A stretch of 64,000 bases of DNA from Sphingobacterium sp. SRCM116780. GTDB taxonomy: Bacteria; Bacteroidota; Bacteroidia; Sphingobacteriales; Sphingobacteriaceae. Made by a program: the position numbers and the translations under genes. The notes beneath the pieces are model-generated. The model was given only the letters and a program-made list of their open reading frames with translations. It was not told where the DNA came from and did no database searches. The stretch is from assembly GCF_021442025.1 (NCBI RefSeq), contig NZ_CP090446.1:3596001-3660000 (forward strand), read 5' to 3'. Every line of letters starts with the position of its first letter. The stretch's first letter is position 1. Below are positions 16,894-26,586 of the stretch, one piece after another.

Positions 16894-17707
16894 ATGATGA
16901 AATTTTTTTTTAGCATTAATAACTTCTTTACTTTTTTCTTCAATTCTGTATTGTCAAGAGAGCAACGTTGAGAAGTTCAAAAATCATTTAAATAAATTCT
17001 ATGCAGAATTAGAGATAGATTACAATAAAGAGTATAATCCAGAAGAAATCTTTGCTTATCATCAAAATATTCTATCTTCTCCACATTACATCTCTCCTAA
17101 GTTTGCAATTTTATTATTTAGCAAACAATCAAATCAATTTCAGTATATAAAAAATACATTTTACTATAACAATATCCCGATAAGCTTATTTGAAGAGCTT
17201 GAAGTGATAAAGAACAAGCTTCCAGAAAAAAAACTCGTAGCTGATACATCCAGTGTTTTGAGTTTAGCAGATGGTGTATATCTCAATTTCATAGACTATA
17301 AAGACAAAAAATACCTTGTAAATATTGCTATCAATCTTGATTTACTTTACAATCATAAAGATAATGATTTCGGTATATTTTTATATGATGGATTTCCCTT
17401 GAATGGTGCTTGGTATGAGGATAAATCATTTAGCACCTTACTCGAGAAACTCAACAATCATATTACAAATAAATTTTCCCGCCAAAGAAGTTATACCTAT
17501 AGTACCATGTTTGAAAAACTAGAATTAAAAGACCCTAGTTTTTTGGAGAATTATTTTGCGGATAAAGAGAAGTTCAGAAGAACTAAAAAGAAAGTGATTA
17601 AAAATATGGTGATTATGAGTGCAAACCATATCACATTAACAAATCAACTTACCTATGATGGAATTGATCCTCAGTATAGACCAATGACTCCACCAGGTAG
17701 AAATTAA
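16894..17707 (+). pseudogene. Exported hypothetical protein, frame broken in a T9 run
   Basis: ATG-ATG-AAA at 16894-16902 opens into nine T (16903-16911) and the frame then ends at a TGA near 16970. Removing one T joins it to a frame open to 17707, giving ~270 aa beginning MMKFFLALITSLLFSSILYC, a normal signal peptide. Downstream of 16912 the frame has no further lesion (YHQNILSSPHYISPKFAILL, NIPISLFEELEVIKNKLPEK, ending in MTPPGRN). No other credible start exists in the second frame; GTG at 17204 would drop a third of the protein. The lesion may be a real frameshift, a slippage switch or a sequencing error. The family is not recognised. Third gene of the ankyrin block. Confidence 0.7.
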
Positions 17708-17927
17708 AACTTCTGTAAAGTTTATATAACCTACGGTTTCCAGTATTGTCGCTTTTAACTGTAAGAAAACACCTTAGTCTTTATATGTTCTATCCTTCTT
17801 GATTTGAGGACAGCGTCCTAATTATCAACACCTAATTTAGCCTCTCCATCCCACAAATTAGATATTCATCACATTTTTAAAAAAATGTAAATTCCAAACT
17901 TGTATCATTGTATCAAACACGAAGACA

Positions 17928-19487
17928 ATGAAAGTTAAAGTAAGAAAATATGAACAATTGCTCGTCACCCTTCTTGGTTTGATGGCAATTATGGGTTATA
18001 TTTTACAGTATTTAAATCTGATGCCAGTTTATACTGATGGATTTCGTCAGTATAATATGATCCATCCCAATCTTCATTTTGATTATACTGCTAATCTTTT
18101 TTGGCCACGTATTGGAGTAATGGTATTGTTGATGGTTGTTTATTTCTGGATCAATCTTTTCACCTTACCACAAATTCGACGAACAAGCTATAGATCGTTC
18201 TTTATTTATCTTTGGGTTTTGCTTCAATTATTGTTACTGAGCTACCTGCTCGCAATTGGGGTAAACGTTGCAACTTATTATGCGCATCCAGCCTTGAATA
18301 ACTATGGCGAATTTTCTTTATTCGCTTTATTTGGATATAATGAAAATCCCTTAACTGATTTATGGCAAGGATTTAATAAGGCGCTGATCTTTTTATCCGT
18401 ATATGGAACTTATGCTGGTATCCGCGAATATGTTATCTATCGTATCCAGAACTCTGGTCCAAAAAGTAATTACCGGATTCTAATCGCTAATCAAATATCT
18501 GTTTCAATATGTATTTTCTTATTGCTGCCTAATCTGGTATCCGCTTTCCATATCATTAACGATGATAGCATATACCGTGCTTATTTTATCTTTATACCAT
18601 CTGTTATATTTGTCTATTTTAGCAATACTTATTGGCTGTTCACGTGTTTTTCAAATAAGCCAGGAATTTCGTTTCAATTTATCTGGAGGCTTGTAATTTC
18701 TACATTGTTCTATTCCTTACCCCTCTTTGAATTGCTTTTAAACAAAGCTGGTGTAGCTCCTCATTTATGGCTAATTAATGCCCTAATTCAACTTGTTGTT
18801 ATCACACCAGTTACCTGGATCCTTTACCAGCAAAGAAAGGACAAGATAAGAGAGTTAAGAGGCGTCGAAATTGCCTTATCCAAATCGACAGCTGATCTAC
18901 AGTTTTTACGTTCGCAAATTAATCCGCATTTTTTGTTTAATGTCCTGAACACAATATATGCGACTGCCCTGGTAGATGGTTCCAAAAGAACGGCTAACGC
19001 AATACAAATGCTAGGAGATATGATGAGATTTATGTTGGATGACAATCATCTCGACTTTATCCCTTTGGATAATGAATTAGATTATCTTAGAAATTATATC
19101 GCATTGCAAAAATTGCGCATTCAGGATTCGGATCACATTAATATAAGTGAGGATATAACTGTTGAAGACTTTAGCCATCAAATTATTCCGATGCTGTTGA
19201 TTCCTTTCATAGAAAATGCTTTTAAGCATGGGATAAACATGAATGAGAGGTCTTGGGTCAAAATAAATCTGACATGCAACCATGATAACATTCGCCTGGA
19301 AGTAAGGAACAGTTTACACCTAAAAGAAACAAACGATCCTGAAAAGAAGCATACTGGTATTGGTCTTCAAAATGTGAAAGAACGACTCATACTGTTTTAT
19401 GAAGGTCGGCACCAGCTCAGTTATGCTGCGACTGAAGACGAATTTATTGTTGAACTAATGATCGAGCCAACAACCCATAAGTCATGA
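17928..19487 (+). CDS. LytS/YehU-type sensor histidine kinase (His_kinase family)
   Basis: A 519-aa membrane sensor kinase. About eight hydrophobic segments fill residues 10-295. A short coiled stretch leads to the His_kinase domain with the phospho-accepting H334 in QINPHFLFNVLN, and an ATPase domain with an N-box (PFIENAFKHGI) and G-box (GIGLQNVKERL) at about 420-490. The signal sensed by the membrane region is unknown. It overlaps the LytTR response-regulator gene by 4 nt (ATGA), so the pair forms one two-component system. No TAnnTTTG box is seen upstream; TATCATTG near 17907 is one mismatch away. Confidence 0.94.
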   Translation: MKVKVRKYEQLLVTLLGLMAIMGYILQYLNLMPVYTDGFRQYNMIHPNLHFDYTANLFWPRIGVMVLLMVVYFWINLFTLPQIRRTSYRSFFIYLWVLLQLLLLSYLLAIGVNVATYYAHPALNNYGEFSLFALFGYNENPLTDLWQGFNKALIFLSVYGTYAGIREYVIYRIQNSGPKSNYRILIANQISVSICIFLLLPNLVSAFHIINDDSIYRAYFIFIPSVIFVYFSNTYWLFTCFSNKPGISFQFIWRLVISTLFYSLPLFELLLNKAGVAPHLWLINALIQLVVITPVTWILYQQRKDKIRELRGVEIALSKSTADLQFLRSQINPHFLFNVLNTIYATALVDGSKRTANAIQMLGDMMRFMLDDNHLDFIPLDNELDYLRNYIALQKLRIQDSDHINISEDITVEDFSHQIIPMLLIPFIENAFKHGINMNERSWVKINLTCNHDNIRLEVRNSLHLKETNDPEKKHTGIGLQNVKERLILFYEGRHQLSYAATEDEFIVELMIEPTTHKS

Positions 19488-20194
19488 ACAAACTACGAGC
19501 GATAGCCATAGACGATGAACCTTTAGCATTAGAGGTCGTCAAAAACTTACTGGATGAAGTTCCATTTGTTGAATTATTGAGATCTTTCACCAAAGCGATT
19601 GATACCATTACATTCCTTCAGGAAAATGCCATCGACGTTATCTTTTTGGATATTAAGATGCCTGGTCTCTCAGGTATTGAATTTATAAGATCCCTTTCGA
19701 ACCCTCCAATGGTAATATTTACTACTGCTTATAGTGAACATGCGGTGCAGAGTTTTGAATTGGATGCTATTGATTATCTACTAAAACCATTTTCTTTTTC
19801 GCGCCTGCTAAAAGCTTGCAATAAAGCAATGACATTACATCAATTGAAAGCTGATACTAGCCATCCAGTTGTGGAGTCGTTACCTACTCTATTTATAAAG
19901 AGTGGCTATGAACAAGTAAGAATAGATCTGGGTGATCTACGGTATATTGAGAGTGTTGGTAATTATATTCGGTTCCACCTAACGGATCAAACGATTACTT
20001 CCCGTCTTACGATGACTGAAGCAGAAGACTTGCTACCAGTAAAAGCCTTCGTCAGGATACATCGTTCATTCATCGTCTCTAAAACAAAAATAACTAAGAT
20101 TGATAAACGAAGCGTCTGGATAACAGAACTGGAAGTTCCAATTGGCATATCTTATGCCCCTGAAATTGAAAATCTGCTAAAAAATAAAACCTAA
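19484..20194 (+). CDS. LytTR-family response regulator
   Basis: A 236-aa DNA-binding regulator paired with the kinase upstream. Receiver domain at 1-120 with D10/D11, the phosphorylated D56 in FLDIKMPG, and K in LLKPFSFSR. LytTR DNA-binding domain at about 130-232 (FIKSGYEQVRIDLGDLRYIE, VRIHRSFIV). LytTR proteins bind two ~9-bp direct repeats about 12 bp apart; three such pairs occur in this window (15238, 33418, 34556). The barrel and GLPGLI genes follow in the same direction 29 nt later and may be its targets or part of the same transcript. Confidence 0.94.
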   Translation: MNKLRAIAIDDEPLALEVVKNLLDEVPFVELLRSFTKAIDTITFLQENAIDVIFLDIKMPGLSGIEFIRSLSNPPMVIFTTAYSEHAVQSFELDAIDYLLKPFSFSRLLKACNKAMTLHQLKADTSHPVVESLPTLFIKSGYEQVRIDLGDLRYIESVGNYIRFHLTDQTITSRLTMTEAEDLLPVKAFVRIHRSFIVSKTKITKIDKRSVWITELEVPIGISYAPEIENLLKNKT

Positions 20195-20223
20195 ATAAGG
20201 TATAATCTTAAAATAAACCATAT

Positions 20224-23040
20224 ATGATCTTCAAAAAATTAATGACAATTTTATTGTCAATAGGATTTGCTTTGCCCATTTTTTCCCAGCAGATAAAGCA
20301 AAAAATAGAATATAACAATAACATTATCAATGGAGTAATCATTGATACAAGTACAAATATAAAGCTTAAAGATGTTACAGTAATCATATTAAACAACCAA
20401 GACTCTATTATCAAGAAGTTTACAAGAACGCAATCGGATGGCAGTTTTTTGATGAATAGACTTCAGTATGGCAGTTACCTTCTTTACGTTTCTTACCCTG
20501 GTTATGTCGACTATTCTGAAAAATTCAATTTGGACTCCAATAACACAACCAAAGATTTTAACATAATCGGACTGGTCTTAAAAACTAACTTACTGAAAGA
20601 GGTAATCATAAAAAAGACTGTATCTGCAATTAACATAAAGGGAGATACTACGGAATATAATGCAAAGGCCTATAAATTAGAACTAAATGCCAAAGTGGAA
20701 GATTTATTAAAGCGACTACCCGGCATACAAATCGACAAAAATGGTAAGATTTCTGCTCAGGGGGAAACAATCAATAAGGTACTTGTCGACGGCGAAGAAT
20801 TCTTTGGTGATGATCCAACATTGGTAACCAGAAATCTACGTGCAGACATGGTTGATAAGGTACAATTGTTTGATAAAAAAAGTGATCAAGCAACCTTAAC
20901 AGGTATGAATGACGGTAAAACAGATAAGACCCTGAACATTAAGCTGAAGGAAGATAAAAAAAACGGCTATTTTGGAAAAGCTGATGTTGGAATTGGAACT
21001 GATGGCTATTATCAAGGGCAGTTGATGTTTAATTCATTTAATGCAAAGCAAAGATTTTCAGTTTATGGAATTATGGGTAATGATGGCAAAACCAGTCTCA
21101 ACTGGCAGGATAATGCGAAGTATGCGACTTCTAATATTGACATCTCCGAGCCTGGAATGATGATTGACTTGGGTGGTTATGATGAGCTGGAATCGCATAA
21201 TGGACAGTATAATGGCAAAGGGCTGCCTATTGCACGTATAGGAGGAATCCATTACGATAATAAATGGAGCCATAATACATTAAGTATTAATACCAATTAT
21301 AAGATTGGAGCATTAACCGTAGATGGCACAAACAACATACAAACCCAAAATAATATTACAACAGGTAGTCTCCTAAGTAATTCTGACCAAAGTTTTCACA
21401 ACAATATCTTTCGTCAAAAAATAGATGGTGTTTTTCAAATCAAACCTGATAGTACTTCCAATATTCAGATAACTTGGAATGGTGGGATCAAAAATATTAA
21501 ACAAATTAATCATTCGTTTACGACTACTGACAGTGGAGAAGGCTTGTTATTGAATGATAATGTATTAAATAGTTCATCCAATACCGATCAGCAAAACTTT
21601 ACGTCAGGTCTACTATACACGAAAAAATTAAAGAGACGAGGCAGAAGTTTTTCTTTAAATCTTATCGGATCGATAAATAAAGTCAATACGACAGGACTGT
21701 TAGATTCTAAAACCAACCTTTACATCAATTATCTGTCTGGTAGCCAGCAGTTAACCAATCAACAGAAAACCAATAGAATATCTAACAATGCGTCCAATGC
21801 CATTGTAAATTACTCAGAACCTTTATCAGAGCATCTATTAATGATCGTTAATTATGGATTGGCCACAGGTAATAGCACATCTAGTCAACAAACATTTAAT
21901 CAATCAGTCAATAGTACTTATAGCGATTTTGACAGTTTGTATAGTAACCATTTTAAAGTGAAACAACTGACTAATCAATTTGGTCTCAATTTCAACCTGG
22001 TTAAAAACAAAACAATGTTAGCTTTTGGCAGTAAAGTAAGTACTGTCAATTTTCGGGAGTCGGATGATTACTCAAAAATGGTATTAAACCGAAATTTTAC
22101 ACTTTGGAATCCACAGGTCAACTTTCAATATCACATTTCGCAGCAATCATCTATGGGAATGAACTATGAAGGTAATTCTAATGAGCCCACAGTAATGCAG
22201 TTACAGCCTGTTTTGGTCAATAATGACCCTTTAAATATCATACAAGGGAATCCCAATTTAACACCATCATTTAGCAGCCGTATATTAATTCGTTATCAGT
22301 CTTATAATCCACTAAATGGCCAACTTATCGGTGTATTTGCGAGTTACCAATCAGTTACTAATCCTGTGGTAAGTAATCTAAAAACGGATGCTACTGGCAG
22401 AACTATTAGTCGGTTTATCAATCTAAATGATAAAAATTTAAAAAACCTTAATTTTTCAGTTTTTTTTGACCGTAAAATTAAACCACTAGATCTCAATTTA
22501 GGGATCAACTTTAATATTAACGGGAACACCTATTACGATATTTCAAATGGCAATCTTAACCGAACCAATTATAACGTTTACACTTTACAAACAAGGTTTT
22601 CCAAATCTGTTGAGCACCTTTACGAATTTAATGCCTCTCTAGGCCCTACGTACACCGTTAGCGGCTCTTCTTTGCAAAAAACTATTAATAATAATGGAAG
22701 AGGCTTTACTGGTAACGGCGACTTTACCGTTTACCTGCCGGGTAAATTTCAGATATCTTCCAATATCAATTATCAGTATAATAGCAAAACAGCTACATTT
22801 AATACCGATTTTTCCAAGCTGATTCTGAACAGCTCTTTAAGTAAGTTATTTCTTCGGGAACAAACGCTAAAACTTTCTTTATTGGGGAATGATCTGCTGA
22901 ACCAGAATACCGGATTTAATAGAAATGTCACCAGTAATATGATCACACAAAGCAACTACAATACGATAAAACGATGTTTTATGATCGCCTTGACCTATGA
23001 CTTTAATAAAACTGGAAGCGATAAAATAAAAAACAATTAA
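20224..23040 (+). CDS. Outer-membrane beta-barrel protein, TonB-receptor-like
   Basis: A 938-aa exported barrel protein. Signal peptide 1-22 (LLSIGFALPIFSQQ), CarboxypepD_reg-like domain ~35-115 (GVIIDTSTNIKLKDVTVIIL), then a plug-like region (~150-240) with LLKRLPGIQIDKNGKI and NKVLVDGEEFFGDDPTLVTRN, and a ~650-residue barrel of the OMP_b-brl_3 type. Such proteins in Bacteroidetes are commonly next to GLPGLI genes, as here (4-nt gap). The cargo or function is unknown. It lacks the full SusC signature and has no SusD partner. Confidence 0.88.
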   Translation: MIFKKLMTILLSIGFALPIFSQQIKQKIEYNNNIINGVIIDTSTNIKLKDVTVIILNNQDSIIKKFTRTQSDGSFLMNRLQYGSYLLYVSYPGYVDYSEKFNLDSNNTTKDFNIIGLVLKTNLLKEVIIKKTVSAINIKGDTTEYNAKAYKLELNAKVEDLLKRLPGIQIDKNGKISAQGETINKVLVDGEEFFGDDPTLVTRNLRADMVDKVQLFDKKSDQATLTGMNDGKTDKTLNIKLKEDKKNGYFGKADVGIGTDGYYQGQLMFNSFNAKQRFSVYGIMGNDGKTSLNWQDNAKYATSNIDISEPGMMIDLGGYDELESHNGQYNGKGLPIARIGGIHYDNKWSHNTLSINTNYKIGALTVDGTNNIQTQNNITTGSLLSNSDQSFHNNIFRQKIDGVFQIKPDSTSNIQITWNGGIKNIKQINHSFTTTDSGEGLLLNDNVLNSSSNTDQQNFTSGLLYTKKLKRRGRSFSLNLIGSINKVNTTGLLDSKTNLYINYLSGSQQLTNQQKTNRISNNASNAIVNYSEPLSEHLLMIVNYGLATGNSTSSQQTFNQSVNSTYSDFDSLYSNHFKVKQLTNQFGLNFNLVKNKTMLAFGSKVSTVNFRESDDYSKMVLNRNFTLWNPQVNFQYHISQQSSMGMNYEGNSNEPTVMQLQPVLVNNDPLNIIQGNPNLTPSFSSRILIRYQSYNPLNGQLIGVFASYQSVTNPVVSNLKTDATGRTISRFINLNDKNLKNLNFSVFFDRKIKPLDLNLGINFNINGNTYYDISNGNLNRTNYNVYTLQTRFSKSVEHLYEFNASLGPTYTVSGSSLQKTINNNGRGFTGNGDFTVYLPGKFQISSNINYQYNSKTATFNTDFSKLILNSSLSKLFLREQTLKLSLLGNDLLNQNTGFNRNVTSNMITQSNYNTIKRCFMIALTYDFNKTGSDKIKNN

Positions 23041-23044
23041 CAAC

Positions 23045-23818
23045 ATGAAAAAACTAATTTTAAGTATATGCATCCTAATAATTGTCAACTGCTCTACGTA
23101 TGCGCAGAACATACGGTTTATTCGTTCAGGGATTATCACCTATCAAAAAACTGTTAATATGTACGCCATCATACAACGAGGCATAACAAAGGAAAACGAA
23201 ACTTTTTTTAAACCTGCATTCGAAGCATATAAACAGCAACATCCACAGTTTAAGGAATTGAAAAGTACGTTAACATTCCGTAATAATAAAACCTTATTTA
23301 CTCCCATTGGTAATGTCACTTCAATCATGAGTTTTTTTAATGATCCCCAAATATCCATGCAGAATAATGTTTCCTATACTGATCTGGACACTAAACAATT
23401 CATTAGTAAAAAGAAGGTATTTGATGATATTTATCTTTTAAATGATCGTGTACAAAATATTAAGTGGAAGTTTACGGATGAGGTTCGCGACATAGCTGGT
23501 TACCCCTGTCGCCGGGCTAATGGTATTATACTCGATTCTGTTTACATGGTTGCATTCTATACGGATAAGATTCCCGTTTCTGGGGGACCAGAATCATTCC
23601 ATGGTTTACCAGGAATGATCTTGCAATTAGCATTACCACATGAAAACGTAAGCTGGATCGCCACCAAAATTGAGGATGTTAATATACAACCCGATTCAAT
23701 TCTACCTCCAAAAGACGGTACGATAATTAATTACAAAGGATTGATCGATAAACTCAAGAGCATTACAAAGGATGACGCAAAAAGTGAATCAACGAATTTA
23801 AAAGCATTGTTATTATAG
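23045..23818 (+). CDS. GLPGLI family protein
   Basis: A 257-aa exported protein named for its motif, here HGLPGMILQL followed by LPHENVSWIATKIEDV. A signal peptide occupies 1-20 (LILSICILIIVNCSTYAQ). The family is specific to Bacteroidetes, is of unknown function and regularly follows a barrel protein like the preceding gene. Its C-terminus (LKALLL) ends slightly early compared with family members that carry a longer basic tail. Last gene of the two-component/barrel unit. Confidence 0.9.
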   Translation: MKKLILSICILIIVNCSTYAQNIRFIRSGIITYQKTVNMYAIIQRGITKENETFFKPAFEAYKQQHPQFKELKSTLTFRNNKTLFTPIGNVTSIMSFFNDPQISMQNNVSYTDLDTKQFISKKKVFDDIYLLNDRVQNIKWKFTDEVRDIAGYPCRRANGIILDSVYMVAFYTDKIPVSGGPESFHGLPGMILQLALPHENVSWIATKIEDVNIQPDSILPPKDGTIINYKGLIDKLKSITKDDAKSESTNLKALLL

Positions 23819-24527
23819 CTGACACCATAGATTTTTTGTGCTTTTAAAATCAAGCTGTAGTCTTAAAGCAGTGCATAAGTAGGGACTAAGCAGGGATAAA
23901 GCAGGGATAAAGCGTTGTAAAAGCGTTTCTTCGAGAAGCACCATTATAGCATATACTTCGCACAGATAAATTGCAGGTTAAACATGTTAAGTCGATACGT
24001 ATATACTTTGATCGCTATCTGTGACACGCATATGCGACCGATCTAGGACAACTGTCTATCAACTGTTCCTTGAATAAGATTCAATTATTGTTCGAATTGG
24101 TTCCGAAAATATTTCGGAACTGATTTGACTTAACGTTGATGGGGCAAAGCGTCTTATTTGTCATACCGTTGAAGACAAGTTGAATAGATATCCTACCAAT
24201 ATCGCACGTTGGTTAAGGAACAGATGAGGATGTAACGTAGTATGTACGAATCAATACCGAACATTGTAGGCACTTGTATGGACTTTCAAGGACTTTTATC
24301 TATAATTAAATAGCGCGAGCATTTTTCAAAAAGCGAATCTTTTTAAAAGAAGAAGTCAGATTTGAACGGTTTTTCTCTACCTGAATACTTGTAAAAGCAT
24401 TCAGAGTCTTGAGTGCAGTAATTTTTCATTTGAAATCGATATCGTAAAAACGTTATTAAATTTCAAAAATAAATACTTACTATTGTGCTACAGTACCTAT
24501 ATTTTATCCAACTCATAGTTTAAGGAT
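23819..24527. other. Long intergenic region with an 11-nt tandem repeat
   Basis: 709 nt with no credible gene on either strand. Three tandem 11-nt units (AGGGACTAAGC then AGGGATAAAGC twice, 23881-23913) and a 9-bp inverted repeat GTTCCGAAA/TTTCGGAAC (24100-24120) are the only structures seen. It separates the GLPGLI gene from the FecI-type sigma gene and must hold that gene's promoter. Confidence 0.6.
23881..23913 (+). repeat. Three tandem 11-nt repeats
   Basis: Units at 23881-23891, 23892-23902 and 23903-23913; the second and third are identical (AGGGATAAAGC), the first differs at two positions. The period equals about one helical turn. Confidence 0.7.
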
Positions 24528-25121
24528 ATGAACGTTCACGACAATCTTTCCGATAACGAATTGATTGATCTGCTCAAAGCAAATCAAGAACAGGCTTTGT
24601 CTGCTTTATACTTTCGTTACTGGGATAAATTACTGGTTGTTGCAGGAAATCATATCCACGATTATGATATCGCGGAAGAATCCGTACAAGATGTGTTCGT
24701 TAGCCTTTGGAAACGTCGGCATTCCTTAGATTTAAAGTACTCGCTAGCCAATTATTTAGCTGTAGCTATTAAATACCGGGTAATCTCACAACAGGACAAG
24801 CAATATCGCTATCTTAAAAACATCGAATCGTCATCCAACGAAAATAACTATCACCTGTCTCCAGCAGCAGATGAATTGATCCTAGAAAAGGAAATCTTGC
24901 AAAAAATAGAGGCCTCCATCGATAAGTTACCAGAAAAATGTAGGATTATTTTTCGCATGAACCGGGAAGAGGGGAAAACCTACAAGCAAATTGCGAATGA
25001 ACTGGATATCTCAGAAAAAACAGTGGAGACCCATATCTCTAAAGCAATTAAACACCTACGAAACGATCTTACCTGCATACCTCCAGCTGTTATATTATGG
25101 TTAATAGGTAGCCGTTTTTAA
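24528..25121 (+). CDS. FecI-type ECF sigma factor
   Basis: A 197-aa sigma-70 family protein of the Bacteroides expansion group. Sigma-2 at about 20-90 (LFRYWDKLLVVAGN-like, YDIAEESVQDVFVSLWKRR) and sigma-4 at about 130-185 (KTYKQIANELDISEKTVETHI). It is followed by FecR and an STN-bearing SusC, so it is expected to be released by FecR when the outer-membrane transporter binds its ligand and then to transcribe the susCD locus. Confidence 0.94.
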   Translation: MNVHDNLSDNELIDLLKANQEQALSALYFRYWDKLLVVAGNHIHDYDIAEESVQDVFVSLWKRRHSLDLKYSLANYLAVAIKYRVISQQDKQYRYLKNIESSSNENNYHLSPAADELILEKEILQKIEASIDKLPEKCRIIFRMNREEGKTYKQIANELDISEKTVETHISKAIKHLRNDLTCIPPAVILWLIGSRF

Positions 25122-25207
25122 TATTCATAAAAAATATCAAAAAAATCTTTTCCTTAACTCAGGGTAGACTTTGTCCAAATCAGACTATATAATAAAGAGC
25201 ATCTGAA

Positions 25208-26380
25208 ATGGAAGAACAATTTGATCAAACTTATATCCTAGAGCTTGCCTATAAAATCAAAACAGGAACCATTAATGATGAGGAATTGTCCCATTATAAC
25301 AAATGGTATCGTAGTTTAAATAAAGATTTTATTGAAATACCTGAAGATTATGCAAATAACCTTGAGGAGATCCGTGACCGGATGTATACTAATCTGATGC
25401 AACAGGTTACTGTTGAAGTTGATGTAAAGATGTTCAAAATCAGCGCTATCTGGTGGAAATCCGCTGCAGCTGCAGTATTATTAATCGGAAGTTTGTTTTT
25501 CTTCTTGGACAGATGGGAGCCTGGAATATTAAAACGGGAAGCATCTGTGGTATCACCAAATATTGCACCAGGTAAACAGTCCGCTACCTTGACATTAGCT
25601 GATGGTAAAAAGATTGTATTATCTAACTCTTTAAATGGGAAGCTGATTGAAGAAGCCGGAGTGCGTATTACTAAAACTGAAGATGGGGAATTGATATATG
25701 AAATGAGTGATAAGACCCCTCCTTCCCGGAATAAAACCAATATACTTTCTACAGCAAAAGGAGAAACTTATCGGATACGTTTACCTGATGGTTCCCTCGT
25801 CACTTTAAATGCAGCTTCCAGTTTGACATTCACCACGACATTAAATGATGGAAAGGGACTACGCAAAGTTGGTCTCAGTGGCGAAGCGTATTTTGAAATC
25901 GCAAAAGATAAGCAACATCCTTTTATAGTTACCACGAATAGTCAGAAACTGGAGGTTTTAGGAACACATTTTAATGTCAATTCATATGCAGAGGAAGGGG
26001 TAACAAAGACAACTTTATTAGAAGGATCGGTTAAAGTTTCAGGAACAACTGGTGTAAAAGTTTTAAAGCCTGGTCAACAGTCAGAACTGTCCGAAAGGGG
26101 TATGTCTGTTAAGAATGTGGAAGTTGAGGATGCCGTAGCTTGGAAAAATGGGTATTTTATGTTCAATAGTGAACCTTTGGAAAGTATCATGAATAGGATC
26201 GCCAGATGGTACAAAGCGGAGCTGTTCTATGAAGATCCCCAACTTAAGAAAGAAACTTTCTTTGGACGCGTAAGCAGGAGTGAACACCTGGAGAAGGTCT
26301 TAAATACGCTCGAAGGAACAGATGTCGTGAAGTTTGAATTAAAGGGGAACGTAATAAAAATTAAACGAAAAAAGAAGTAA
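25208..26380 (+). CDS. FecR-family anti-sigma factor
   Basis: A 390-aa single-pass inner-membrane regulator. Cytoplasmic N-terminal part 1-78, one membrane helix at about 80-100 (WWKSAAAAVLLIGSLFFFLD), periplasmic FecR domain at about 170-290 (AKGETYRIRLPDGSLVTLNA, FIVTTNSQKLEVLGTHFNVN) and a C-terminal DUF4974 domain (about 315-388: FMFNSEPLESIMNRIARWY). It links the STN domain of the SusC protein to the sigma factor upstream. 86 nt separate it from the sigma gene. Confidence 0.95.
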   Translation: MEEQFDQTYILELAYKIKTGTINDEELSHYNKWYRSLNKDFIEIPEDYANNLEEIRDRMYTNLMQQVTVEVDVKMFKISAIWWKSAAAAVLLIGSLFFFLDRWEPGILKREASVVSPNIAPGKQSATLTLADGKKIVLSNSLNGKLIEEAGVRITKTEDGELIYEMSDKTPPSRNKTNILSTAKGETYRIRLPDGSLVTLNAASSLTFTTTLNDGKGLRKVGLSGEAYFEIAKDKQHPFIVTTNSQKLEVLGTHFNVNSYAEEGVTKTTLLEGSVKVSGTTGVKVLKPGQQSELSERGMSVKNVEVEDAVAWKNGYFMFNSEPLESIMNRIARWYKAELFYEDPQLKKETFFGRVSRSEHLEKVLNTLEGTDVVKFELKGNVIKIKRKKK

Positions 26381-26459
26381 ACCATTCACTAACCTAAAGA
26401 CAATAAATATGAAAAATCAGAAAGATAGTTCTTAACCAGAATCTAAGTAGTTTGATATA

Positions 26460-26488
26460 AAAGACTCCGATTTGCGGTCGGAGCCTTT
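26460..26488 (+). terminator. Hairpin between fecR-like gene and susC
   Basis: Arms 26460-26470 and 26478-26488 pair over 11 positions with one mismatch around a GC core CTCCGA/TCGGAG and end in TTTAA. It suggests that the sigma/FecR message stops here and that susC has its own promoter in the following 100 nt. Confidence 0.65.
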
Positions 26489-26586
26489 AAAATCTGATTA
26501 CAAAAATATTGATAAACCAATTATTTATGAATCAAGCGATTGTGCCGTCCTTCTAAAACTTACACAACGCTAATACAGACAATCAA

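Noticed and set aside
17204..17707. A shorter coding region beginning at GTG 17204
   Set aside because: The same frame is open back to 16901 and encodes a continuous protein; the GTG is an artefact of the upstream T9 frameshift.
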